From: Phycisphaerales bacterium
Lineage (GTDB): Bacteria > Planctomycetota > Phycisphaerae > UBA1845 > Fen-1342
Direction of reading: 5' to 3'
Assembly (NCBI GenBank): GCA_016710275.1
Contig: JADJXS010000001.1
Location: 2,604,001 to 2,668,000, forward strand
DNA: 64,000 nucleotides
Shown here: piece after piece, positions 25,300-32,772 of the stretch
Numbering within the stretch: the first letter of the stretch is position 1
How the letters are laid out: every line of letters starts with the position of its first letter
Notes under the pieces: model-generated
What the model saw: only the letters and a program-made list of their open reading frames with translations
What the model was told of the DNA's origin: nothing
The model's database searches: none
Program-made: the position numbers and the translations under genes

Positions 25300-25677
25300 A
25301 TGGCGGACCTGCTCGACCAGGGATCGGCCTGGCTGGAAGCGCAGCGGCAGCGCTTCATGACGCGCTCGATCGTCTACCAGCGCAGCGACCAGACGGTGGC
25401 GCTGCAGGCGACGATCGGTCGCACCGAGTTCGAGCAGGTCGATGAGTTCGGCGTTGTTCACAAGCTGCAGTCGCGGGACTTCCTGGTCCGGGCCCAGGAC
25501 CTGGTGCTGAACAGCGAGCTGACGTTGCCGAAGGCCGGCGATCGGGTTCGCGAGACGGTCGATGACGTCACGTACGTGTACGAGGTGATGTCCCCGGGAG
25601 CTGAACCGCCGTGGCGCTACAGCGATCTGTACCGCCAGACACTGCGGATACACACCAAGCATGTGGCAAGGGAGTGA
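25300..25677 (+). CDS. Head-tail joining protein candidate
   Basis: The 125-aa protein starts 2 bp after the previous stop. The beta-rich sequence (SIVYQRSDQTVALQATIGRTEF, VRAQDLVLNSELTLPKAGDRVRE, DDVTYVYEVMSPG) has the style of head-tail adaptor proteins. Its place between the decoration protein and a tail-terminator-like gene supports this, but no family is certain. Confidence 0.65.
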   Translation: MADLLDQGSAWLEAQRQRFMTRSIVYQRSDQTVALQATIGRTEFEQVDEFGVVHKLQSRDFLVRAQDLVLNSELTLPKAGDRVRETVDDVTYVYEVMSPGAEPPWRYSDLYRQTLRIHTKHVARE

Positions 25678-25681
25678 TGAC

Positions 25682-25906
25682 GTGCAAGTCGATGCCCCAC
25701 CGATTGACGGCGACGCCCGCCAGGAGCTTGCATGGCTGCTGGGCGCGCTGCTGACCTTGATTCTGATTCTGGTGCTCGGCTCGGGCGCGTTGCTGCTGCG
25801 CCACGATGCGCAGCTCGACGCGCACGGGTTGCGGATTGAGACCACCGAACGTGTGCTGGCGCGGATGGAAGCCAATCTGGACCACCTGCTGGATCGCCAC
25901 CCGTGA
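25682..25906 (+). CDS. Small single-pass membrane protein
   Basis: The product is 74 aa from GTG 25682, or 81 aa from ATG 25661 overlapping the previous gene. One strong transmembrane helix (ELAWLLGALLTLILILVLGS) is followed by a short helical cytoplasmic or periplasmic tail (LRIETTERVLARMEANLDHLLD). Small membrane proteins among head-tail genes may be a holin or spanin-like factor or an exclusion protein. The role is undetermined. Confidence 0.65.
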   Translation: MQVDAPPIDGDARQELAWLLGALLTLILILVLGSGALLLRHDAQLDAHGLRIETTERVLARMEANLDHLLDRHP

Positions 25907-26331
25907 GCGTGCTGCTGAAGATCGCCGATGCGGTTGTCACGCGCCTGAACAGCGGCAGCTTCGAGCTGCCGTTTACAGCCCAGCGGCGCTACCAGCCGGC
26001 GTTCGAGCTGGCAGAGCTGGCGACGCTGCGGGTCAGCGTGATTCCACGCTCGATCGAGATCAGCGGCGCTTCCCGCAGCGACAGTTCCTTTGACTTCGCC
26101 GTCGATGTCGGCGTGCAGCAGAAGGTCAACGCCGACGATCCGGACCAGTTGGACCGCTTGATGCGCCTGGTCGAGCAGCTCGCCGACCACCTGCGCCACC
26201 AGCGCCTGCCCGATGTGACGGAGGCCGCGTGGGTCAGCATCGCCAACGAGCCGGCCTTTGCGACCGAGCATCTGGATCAGCAGCGGGTGTTCACGAGCGT
26301 GCTGACGGTGACCTATCGCATGCGGAGGTAA
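25903..26331 (+). CDS. Tail completion/terminator-like protein
   Basis: The 142-aa protein begins with a GTG overlapping the previous stop. The pattern of an N-terminal helix (LLKIADAVVTRLNSG), beta strands (LATLRVSVIPRSIEISG, FDFAVDVGVQQKV) and a central helix (LDRLMRLVEQLADHL) matches tail terminator proteins (gpU-like), which cap the tail tube and bind the head connector. It directly precedes a small gene and the tail-tube gene. Confidence 0.65.
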   Translation: MSVLLKIADAVVTRLNSGSFELPFTAQRRYQPAFELAELATLRVSVIPRSIEISGASRSDSSFDFAVDVGVQQKVNADDPDQLDRLMRLVEQLADHLRHQRLPDVTEAAWVSIANEPAFATEHLDQQRVFTSVLTVTYRMRR

Positions 26332-26337
26332 GCGGTG

Positions 26338-26598
26338 ATGCCGGCCAACGTCTTCATGAACCGACTCGAACTGGACAGCGACTGGAAGGCCCTGGCCGAG
26401 GAGCCGACGGTCGTGAATGCGACCATCATCACGCCCGCCGGCAACAGCAAGGACGTCGCGGTGCGCTTCCGCCAGGGCGATGCGATCGGCTGGCCGCCGG
26501 GCGTACAGGTGCAACTGGATGGCGTCGATCTGGCGGAGCTGGACGCGAGTTGCGACACGTCGGACAACGTGCTGCTGGTGGTCGGCTACACGCGCTGA
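26338..26598 (+). CDS. Small phage tail-region protein
   Basis: The product is 86 aa from ATG 26338 (GTG 26335 is also possible). Sequence such as VNATIITPAGNSKDVAVRFRQGDAIG and VQVQLDGVDLAELDA suggests a small beta domain. No family was recognised. It is sandwiched between tail-terminator-like and tail-tube genes with short gaps, so it is part of the tail operon. Confidence 0.6.
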   Translation: MPANVFMNRLELDSDWKALAEEPTVVNATIITPAGNSKDVAVRFRQGDAIGWPPGVQVQLDGVDLAELDASCDTSDNVLLVVGYTR

Positions 26599-26610
26599 GG
26601 GAGGTGTGCG

Positions 26611-27042
26611 ATGGCGATTCGGCTGGGTATGGAAGCCAAGCTGTACTACAAGACCGGCGGCCAGGCCGGCGGCGGGGCCTGGACCGAGCTGGCCAACACC
26701 CGCGACGTGACGCTAAACCTCGAGACCGGCGAAGCCGACGTGACCACCCGCGCCAACTCCGGCTGGCGGGCAACCGTCGCGACGCTGAAAGAGGCCACGG
26801 TCGAGTTCGAGATGGTGTGGGACACGGCCGACACCGGCTTTACCGCCATCAAGGACGCCTACCTGGGCAACGACCCGATCGGCCTGCAGGTGCGCGACGG
26901 TGCGGGCGGCCAGGGCTTGCAGGCGGACTTCATGATCACGCAGTTCTCACGCAGCGAACCGCTGGAAGAAGCGATCACCGTCAGCGTGACGGCCAAGGTG
27001 ACCTATTCGACCACGCCGCCCTCGTGGCTGGCGGGTGCGTAA
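26611..27042 (+). CDS. Major tail tube protein
   Basis: The 143-aa protein has the tail-tube signature: ELANTRDVTLNLETGEADVTTRANSGWRA split over residues 30-55, then VEFEMVWDTADTGFTAIKDAYL and EEAITVSVTAKVTYS. This matches the TP901-1/lambda gpV-like beta-barrel that polymerises into the tube. The gene sits before the tail chaperones and has the ggaggtg ribosome site. Confidence 0.8.
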   Translation: MAIRLGMEAKLYYKTGGQAGGGAWTELANTRDVTLNLETGEADVTTRANSGWRATVATLKEATVEFEMVWDTADTGFTAIKDAYLGNDPIGLQVRDGAGGQGLQADFMITQFSRSEPLEEAITVSVTAKVTYSTTPPSWLAGA

Positions 27043-27056
27043 GGAAGGGGGCAGCG

Positions 27057-27542
27057 ATGAAGACCTTTAACGACAACGCGGGCCGCACGTGGACCATCGC
27101 GATCCACGTCGATGCGATCAAGCGCGTGCGCGGCCTGCTCAACGTGGACCTGCTGGAGATCGTCGAGGGGAGGCTGGTCGAGCGGCTCTACCGTGATCCG
27201 ATCCTGTTGTGCGACGTCGTCTACGCCGTGTGCAAGCCCGAGGCGGATGCGCTGGGCGTCAGCGATGAGGAGTTCGGCCGGGCGATGGCCGGCGATGCGA
27301 TCGAGCGGGCGACCACGGCGCTGCTGGAGGAACTCGTGGGTTTTTCCCCGAGCCCGAGGGATCGGGCCAACCTGCAGCGCGTCCTGACGACAACCCAGGC
27401 GGTGCTGGAGAAGGCCCGCGACGCGGTGGAAGCGCGGCTGACGCAGCTCAACCCGGACGAGCTGGTCGCACACGCGCTGGCGACGTCTGGCGCATCCTCT
27501 GGCACGCCGCCGGGATCGTCGGCGTCGAACCCGGGCGGCTGA
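27057..27542 (+). CDS. Tail assembly chaperone, gpG-like
   Basis: The 161-aa protein is helical (HVDAIKRVRGLLNVDLLEIVEGRLVERLY, DPILLCDVVYAVCKPEAD, ERATTALLEELVGFSPSPRDR). Its length and its position between tail tube and tape measure are those of gpG-type chaperones. The next frame carries a gpT-like sequence without its own convincing N-terminus, so a programmed frameshift may fuse the two. The Gly/Ser/Pro-rich end (SGTPPGSSASNPGG) overlaps that frame. Confidence 0.7.
   Translation: MKTFNDNAGRTWTIAIHVDAIKRVRGLLNVDLLEIVEGRLVERLYRDPILLCDVVYAVCKPEADALGVSDEEFGRAMAGDAIERATTALLEELVGFSPSPRDRANLQRVLTTTQAVLEKARDAVEARLTQLNPDELVAHALATSGASSGTPPGSSASNPGG
27338..27344 (+). promoter_or_regulatory. Candidate -1 frameshift heptamer gggtttt
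   Basis: In the chaperone frame it reads G GGT TTT, the X XXY YYZ pattern. A -1 shift anywhere between here and about 27540 leads without a stop into the gpT-like frame. It lies rather far upstream of the recognisable gpT sequence, so the true slip site could be later. Confidence 0.3.
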
Positions 27543-27562
27543 CGCTGCGCGAGCTGCTGGCG

Positions 27563-27793
27563 ATGGCCGAGGGGCGGCAGTGGGATGAGTGGTCGCGGAT
27601 GAGTGTGCTGTTGGCGCTGTTGGCCAATGCGCACCGCGATCCGAAGAAGACCAAGCCGCTGCGGCCGCGGGACTTTGATCCGTTCGCGCAGCGCATCGCC
27701 GCGGAGCGCGTGCCGCGCGTGGATATCAGCGTCCTGAGGGACGTGTTCATCGATGGAAGATTCCCCGGGCATGGAGGCCCAGGTTCGCAGTGA
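27563..27793 (+). CDS. Tail assembly chaperone, gpT-like (probably made by frameshift)
   Basis: From ATG 27563 the product is 76 aa (WDEWSRMSVLLALLANAHRDP). The same frame reads sensibly upstream from about 27479, with VWRILWHAAGIVGVEPGRL and TLRELLAMAEGR, the conserved W..aG..Gv.p..lTlreL..mA motif of gpT-like extensions. So the functional product is likely the gpG-T fusion, made by -1 slippage. The ATG-started form may not be used. Its end overlaps the non-coding gap. Confidence 0.6.
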   Translation: MAEGRQWDEWSRMSVLLALLANAHRDPKKTKPLRPRDFDPFAQRIAAERVPRVDISVLRDVFIDGRFPGHGGPGSQ

Positions 27794-27981
27794 GGTGCGG
27801 CAACCATCAGGAGATCGGGGCCAAGACGGCCCGGACCACGCCGCCGCCGACGCCGTAGCGACCCAAGGGCGTGGGAAGGTGGGAATACGGGAAGCTGGGA
27901 ATGGCGCAACCGCGCCGGCTCCACGCTTCCGCTTCTCACCTTCCCACAATCACACGTTCCCACCCGCTTACGAGGTGCTTT
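27794..27981. other. Gap with a large imperfect hairpin
   Basis: gtgggaaggtg (27871-27881) and caccttcccac (27937-27947) pair perfectly. Further gggaa/ttccc and gaagc/gcttc pairs lie inside. There is no T run, so it may be an RNA processing or transcript-stabilising element between chaperone and tail genes rather than a terminator. Confidence 0.4.
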
Positions 27982-28389
27982 GTGGCCACCTACAGCTTTA
28001 CCAGCAGCAGCGTGCTGCCGATCGGCGCGACGCAGGGCGCCGTGGCGGGCGAGGCGCTCGTCGCCGGCGAGTTCGTCTACCTCAATCCGGCCGACGGCAA
28101 GGCCCGCAAGGCGATGACCGGCGGGGCGCTCGATCTGACGCGGGTGGCCGGCATGGCCGTGAACTCCGCTGTTGCGGGTCAGCCGGTCAGTCTTTCCGCG
28201 ACCGGCGAGGTGACCGTGAACAGCGCGTTCTCCCTGGCCGGGCAACTGCTGGTGCTGTCGGGCACGGCCGGCCGCTGCATGGACGCGACCGATCTCGAGA
28301 TCGGGCAGCACCTGACTGTGATCGGCTGGTCCACGGCGGCCAACAAGCTGCGCCTGAACCTGGCGGCCAGCGGCGTCAAACTGGAGTAG
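27982..28389 (+). CDS. Phage structural protein with decoration-like repeats
   Basis: The 135-aa protein starts at GTG 27982 behind gaggtg. A longer in-frame start exists in the hairpin gap and was not used. The sequence is small-residue- and beta-rich (EALVAGEFVYLNPADGKARKAM, QPVSLSATGEVTVNSAFSLAGQLLVLSG), resembling capsid or tail decoration proteins such as DUF2190. Its place after the chaperones points to the tail. Confidence 0.65.
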   Translation: MATYSFTSSSVLPIGATQGAVAGEALVAGEFVYLNPADGKARKAMTGGALDLTRVAGMAVNSAVAGQPVSLSATGEVTVNSAFSLAGQLLVLSGTAGRCMDATDLEIGQHLTVIGWSTAANKLRLNLAASGVKLE

Positions 28390-28394
28390 CCGAC

Positions 28395-28832
28395 GTGCTC
28401 GACTTCGCCATCAAGGATCTGTTCTTTGATCGCCGGACGGTCGTGCGGGCCGTGGATAAGGCGAAGCGCGCCGTACTCTCGAAGGCTGGCGCGTTCATCC
28501 GCACCACCGCCAAGCACAGCATCCGCACGCGGAAGGGGTCGGCGCCGCCGGGTAAGCCGCCGCACTCGCACGAAGGATCGCTGCGCCGGCTGATCTTCTT
28601 CGGCTACGACCGCGGCAGCGACAGCGTCGTCGTCGGGCCGGTCGGATTCCGCACGAGCACTGCGCCCAACGTGCTGGAATTCGGCAGCCAGGCCACGCTT
28701 GTGCGCCGCCGGCGCGGCCGGCTCGTGCGCCAGCGGGCGCGCTACGAGCCGCGGCCCTTCATGGGCCCGGCGCTGCAGAAGGAAGCTCCGAAACTGCCGA
28801 AGCTCTGGGCCGGCAGCGTACGCGGAGGGTGA
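28395..28832 (+). CDS. HK97 gp10-like minor structural protein
   Basis: The 145-aa protein starts at GTG 28395, 5 bp after the previous stop. Its basic sequence (KAKRAVLSKAGAFIRTTAKHSIRTRKG, PPHSHEGSLRRLIFFGYD, VGPVGFRTSTAPNVLEFGSQ) is typical of gp10/tail-completion or phage virion morphogenesis proteins that join head and tail. It directly precedes the tape measure gene. Confidence 0.75.
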   Translation: MLDFAIKDLFFDRRTVVRAVDKAKRAVLSKAGAFIRTTAKHSIRTRKGSAPPGKPPHSHEGSLRRLIFFGYDRGSDSVVVGPVGFRTSTAPNVLEFGSQATLVRRRRGRLVRQRARYEPRPFMGPALQKEAPKLPKLWAGSVRGG

Positions 28833-28835
28833 CGC

Positions 28836-30833
28836 ATGGCAGATACAAGAGGCATCCGCGCCGGCCGGGCGTTCGTCGAGCTGGGCGTCAGCGACAAGCT
28901 CTCGAAAGGCCTGCGGGCCGCTGAGGCGCGGTTGAAGGCATTTGGCGCCGGACTGCGCGCCATCGGCACGCCCCTGGCGGCCGTCGGCGGCGCCGCGCTG
29001 ACCGGCCTGTTCGTCGCAGCGCGCGAGTTCGCCGGCGCCGGCGACGTGTTCGACAAGATGTCGCAGCGCACCGGCATCAGCGTCGAGGCGCTTTCGGAGC
29101 TGGGGTTCGCCGCCGAGCAGTCGGGCGCGGACCTGGAGACGCTCGAGGCCGGCGTCCGCAAGATGCAGAAGTCGATCAGCGAAGCGATCGACGGCTCGGA
29201 CGCGGCGGCTGAAGCGTTCGCGCAACTGGGCCTGTCCGTGGCCGAGTTGCAACGGCTGTCGCCGGAGCAGCAGTTCAAGCACATCGCGGATCGGCTGAGC
29301 CGGATCGTCGACCCCACGCGCCGCGCAGCGCTGGCGATGGAGGTCTTCGGCAAGTCCGGCACGCGACTATTGCCATTGCTGCAGGACGGCGCGAAGGGCA
29401 TCGAGCGGCTCCAGGCCCAGGCGCGCGAGTTCGGGCTGACGGTCTCGACCGAGGCGGCCGCCGACGCGGCGCTGCTGAACGACACGCTCAACATCCTCTG
29501 GCGGACGGTCAAACAGGGCGTGTTCGTGATCGGGTCGGCATTGGCGAAAGCGTTCACCGAGCTGGCCGACCGGACGGCGCGCGTGATCGTGCGCGTGACC
29601 GAGTGGATCAAGCAGAATCGGGAACTGGTCGTCAGTGCGCTGAAGATCGCGGCCGTTGTCGCCGGGGCGGGGCTGGCGTTGATCGCGTTGGGCTTCGTGG
29701 TGTCCGGTCTCGGCGCAGCGCTGGGCGGGCTGGCGACGGTTGTGACGACGATCGGCGCCGCGTTCGGCCTGCTCGCCAGTGCTATCGCCGCGACCGTCTC
29801 GCCGATCGGCCTGGCCATCACCGCCGTCGCGGCACTGGGAACGGCGGTCCTGGCCTACACGGGCGCGGGTGCGGACGCCCTGGCCTGGCTGGGCGAGCGC
29901 TTCGCCGAACTGCGCGACGGCATATATAAGGTAATGGGCGGGATATCGTACGCACTCGCCGCCGGCGACCTCACGTTGGCCGCGCAAGTCCTCTGGCTGG
30001 GGCTCAGGCTGGCCTGGGAACAGGGCGTCGCGGCCTTGAATCGGGTCTGGCTGGAAGCCAAGCGCTTTTTCATCGGAACCGCGCAGGCGATGTGGTTCGG
30101 CGCGTTGGCCCTGGCGCAGCAGGGTTTTCACGCGATCGAGGTGGCGTGGATCGAGACCACAGCGTTCCTTTCGAACACGTGGACGAACTTCACCAGCGAT
30201 CTGCAGCAGGCCTGGGGACTGATCCAGAACTGGCTCACCAACCGCTGGCTCGATCTCTTCCAACTGTTCGGCCAACTCACCGACGAGCAGGCCGCACTCG
30301 CCAAACAGATGGCCGACGCGGAATTCGCCGACAGCGCGCGGCAGGTGGAAGACCGCCGCAGTGCCGCCGTCCGCGATCGGGAGAGTCGTCGGCAGCGCGA
30401 GCGCGACCAGGCCGCCGCCGTGAACGAAGCCACGCTGGCCCAGATCGGCCGGCAGTTCGAAGAGGCCCAGAAAGCGCTCGACAGCGGGACGGCGGAGCGC
30501 GTCGCCGAAGCGCAGCGGCAACTGGCCGAGGCGCGTCGGCAGCTCGATGAGGCGATCGCCAAAGCGCGTGAGACACGCGAGCAGGCCGACGGTCAAAAGC
30601 GAACCCCGCGCCCCAAGCCCGGCAACGCGGGCGATCTGGAGGAGCAACTGGCCGGTATCGGCGCTGCGCTCTCCAATCGCATCAGCGTCGTCGGCACCTT
30701 CAACCCGCTGTCGGTGGCAGGGCTGGGCGGCGGCGACGCGGTCGAACGCACCGCCCGGCACACCGAGCAGATCGCCAAGAACACGAAGCGCCTGGCCGAC
30801 GCGGCGGTCACGGGCGGGCTGACGTTTGCGTGA
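28836..30833 (+). CDS. Tail tape measure protein
   Basis: The 665-aa protein has the TMP N-terminus (LSKGLRAAEARLKAFGAGLRAIG; FDKMSQRTGISVEALSELGFAAEQSG), then hydrophobic helices (about residues 265-345, VVAGAGLALIALGFVVSGLGA) and a long charged coiled coil (about 490-590, RQVEDRRSAAVRDRESRRQ). It sets tail length and helps DNA entry. At 665 aa it implies a short siphovirus tail, near 100 nm if 0.15 nm per residue applies. Confidence 0.9.
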   Translation: MADTRGIRAGRAFVELGVSDKLSKGLRAAEARLKAFGAGLRAIGTPLAAVGGAALTGLFVAAREFAGAGDVFDKMSQRTGISVEALSELGFAAEQSGADLETLEAGVRKMQKSISEAIDGSDAAAEAFAQLGLSVAELQRLSPEQQFKHIADRLSRIVDPTRRAALAMEVFGKSGTRLLPLLQDGAKGIERLQAQAREFGLTVSTEAAADAALLNDTLNILWRTVKQGVFVIGSALAKAFTELADRTARVIVRVTEWIKQNRELVVSALKIAAVVAGAGLALIALGFVVSGLGAALGGLATVVTTIGAAFGLLASAIAATVSPIGLAITAVAALGTAVLAYTGAGADALAWLGERFAELRDGIYKVMGGISYALAAGDLTLAAQVLWLGLRLAWEQGVAALNRVWLEAKRFFIGTAQAMWFGALALAQQGFHAIEVAWIETTAFLSNTWTNFTSDLQQAWGLIQNWLTNRWLDLFQLFGQLTDEQAALAKQMADAEFADSARQVEDRRSAAVRDRESRRQRERDQAAAVNEATLAQIGRQFEEAQKALDSGTAERVAEAQRQLAEARRQLDEAIAKARETREQADGQKRTPRPKPGNAGDLEEQLAGIGAALSNRISVVGTFNPLSVAGLGGGDAVERTARHTEQIAKNTKRLADAAVTGGLTFA

Positions 30834-30839
30834 GGCAAT

Positions 30840-31091
30840 TCATGGAGTCTCTTCCGGAAGCGGAGCTCGGACATGTGGCTTGCATCGTTCTTCGCATGCC
30901 CGGAACGCGCGGAAGTTCGCGCGCGCCTCTTCGAGAGATGTTTGGTTCGCGCCGCCGGCGTACGAAGGATCGCGTAGCTGAATGGGATCATCTTCCCAGT
31001 AACAGACGGGGCAGATGTCGTATGTGCCCGACGCGGGTTCAGTCCGAGTCAGGAAGCCGCAGCACGGGCAAGGAAATCGGTCGGAATCCAT
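30840..31091 (-). CDS. CPCC-family cysteine-rich zinc protein, antisense within the tail operon
   Basis: The protein is 83 aa from the ATG at 31091 (an ATG at 31103 is possible). It shows FPCPCCGFLTRTEPASGTYDICPVCYWEDDPIQ, read here as CPCCG...CPVCYWEDD, the full CPCC domain with two zinc knuckles. Such small proteins often accompany polymorphic toxins as immunity-like factors or sit as stray genes. It is the only minus-strand gene among the tail genes and is probably a moron with its own promoter. Confidence 0.75.
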   Translation of the reverse strand: MDSDRFPCPCCGFLTRTEPASGTYDICPVCYWEDDPIQLRDPSYAGGANQTSLEEARANFRAFRACEERCKPHVRAPLPEETP

Positions 31092-31128
31092 ACCGACCGG
31101 CATTGTAACTCGATCGTAAGGAGAGTAT

Positions 31129-31935
31129 GTGCCCGTCGAGGTCGCAGAGAAGTTCGAGAGCCGGCTCGTCACCACCGGCTCGAACCCGTCGGTCGAGTTG
31201 CGCTACGCGATTCGCGGCACGGACGACGACGTCGAGGCGCGCAGCGCGCTGGTCGCCGCGTCGCCGGCGCTCTACGACCCGTGGGGCAGCGGCCTGGTCT
31301 TTCTGCCGCGCGACCAGGTCACGGTGCTGCCGGTCGGCGAGGACTTGTGGGACGGGATTGTCCGCTACGGCACCGTGCCGGCCACCAACGAAAGCACCTT
31401 CTCCTTCGACACCGGCGGCGGGTCGCAGCACATCACCCAGAGCCGGCAAACGATCGCGTCCTATGCGCCGGCCGGCCAGACCGCGCCCGACTTCCGCGGC
31501 GCGATCGGCGTCACCGCCGACAGCGTCGAAGGCGTCGATATCGCGGTCCCGGTCTACCAGTTCGCCGAGACGCATTACAAGCCGGACTCGCTGATCACGC
31601 CGACGTACAAGGGAACATTGTTCGCACTCACCGGGCGCACCAACAACGGCGCGTTCAAGGGCTTTGCCGCCGGAGAGGTGCTGTTCCTGGGCGCGGCCGG
31701 CAGCAAGCGCGGCCTGGGCGATTGGGAGATCACGTACCGCTTCGCGGCCAGTCCGAACGTGACTGGCGTCGTCGTGGGCGAGATCACCGGCATCGACAAG
31801 AAGGGTTGGGAGTACCTGTGGGTGCGCTACGCCGACAGCGAGGACACGGCCGCCAAGGCCCTCGTGAAGAAGCCGGTCGCGGCGTACGTCGAGCGGGTCT
31901 ACGAAGCGGGCGACTTCTCGTTGCTGGGGATCTGA
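31129..31935 (+). CDS. Phage tail-tip/baseplate-region protein
   Basis: The 268-aa protein starts at GTG 31129 behind aaggaga. It is beta-rich with few charges in the core (PSVELRYAIRGTDDDVEARSAL, YDPWGSGLVFLPRDQVTVLP, YRFAASPNVTGVVVGEIT). It has no named family but follows the tape measure as distal tail proteins do. The pattern of strand repeats fits a tail-tip or baseplate hub component. Confidence 0.65.
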   Translation: MPVEVAEKFESRLVTTGSNPSVELRYAIRGTDDDVEARSALVAASPALYDPWGSGLVFLPRDQVTVLPVGEDLWDGIVRYGTVPATNESTFSFDTGGGSQHITQSRQTIASYAPAGQTAPDFRGAIGVTADSVEGVDIAVPVYQFAETHYKPDSLITPTYKGTLFALTGRTNNGAFKGFAAGEVLFLGAAGSKRGLGDWEITYRFAASPNVTGVVVGEITGIDKKGWEYLWVRYADSEDTAAKALVKKPVAAYVERVYEAGDFSLLGI

Positions 31936-31938
31936 GCA

Positions 31939-32772
31939 ATGGCCGGAACGCTGCACAAAGTGAAATCCGGCGACCCGCTGGTCATCCCGGCCGCGACGTT
32001 TAATACGTTCGTCGACGCAGCGCGCGACTTCCAGGAGCGGCAGCGCGCGACGGCGCGCGAGGCGAAGCGCGAGTTCCGGCAGACCGGCATCGTATTGGTG
32101 CGCAACGAGAGCGGCGCGGACCGGGCCCGGTTCGACGTGCTGGGCATCGCCGGGCCGATCATCAAGCCGGTCGATCACGCCGAAGAGTTCAAGCAGCGCG
32201 TGGCGCTCAAGGGCGTCGTGCCGTCCAGCGCTCACACCGGCAAGTTCGCGATCCTGCTGGAGCCGGCGACCGATCAGACCATCGTGCGGGCCTGCCTCGA
32301 CGGTGTCTGTCCCGCCCGCGTGCGCATGGATGACGAAGCCCACGAGTTCGCGGATATCGAAGTCGGTCAGGCCGGGCAGCTCACGAGCGGTGACGGCGGC
32401 GCCGCACGGCTGCTGTGGGTCGAGCCGGTCGAAGATCGCGCCGATCCGGAGATCGCCTGGACGGTGGTGCGCATCGGCGGAGGAGGTGCGGGCGGCACGG
32501 CGTCGGCCTTGTTCGCGATGATCACGTCGAAGGCCGGCACGCTGCCGCCGTACCGGTATGCGGCGACCGACGCCACGATGGACGAGGACGGCGTGTGGAC
32601 ACAGGTAGTCGACGGCGCGGCGTACAACAACCTGTTCAACCTCGACGAGCAAGGCGCCGGCGGGCAGTGGGTCAATCCGCTGCTGGTCGGCGATGTCGTG
32701 CTCATCTTCCCCGCGCCCGGCGGCGCCGATGCGCACGTCTGCACACGCTCGCACTATCGGGGGACGTATTGA
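31939..32772 (+). CDS. Phage tail-tip protein, unknown
   Basis: The 277-aa protein has a helical N-terminus (FNTFVDAARDFQERQRATAREAKRE) and a beta-rich body (TGIVLVRNESGADRARFDVLGI, GKFAILLEPATDQTIVRACLDGVCPARV). No family was recognised. It overlaps the next gene by 1 bp and follows the previous one by 3 bp, so it belongs to the same tail-tip operon. Confidence 0.65.
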   Translation: MAGTLHKVKSGDPLVIPAATFNTFVDAARDFQERQRATAREAKREFRQTGIVLVRNESGADRARFDVLGIAGPIIKPVDHAEEFKQRVALKGVVPSSAHTGKFAILLEPATDQTIVRACLDGVCPARVRMDDEAHEFADIEVGQAGQLTSGDGGAARLLWVEPVEDRADPEIAWTVVRIGGGGAGGTASALFAMITSKAGTLPPYRYAATDATMDEDGVWTQVVDGAAYNNLFNLDEQGAGGQWVNPLLVGDVVLIFPAPGGADAHVCTRSHYRGTY

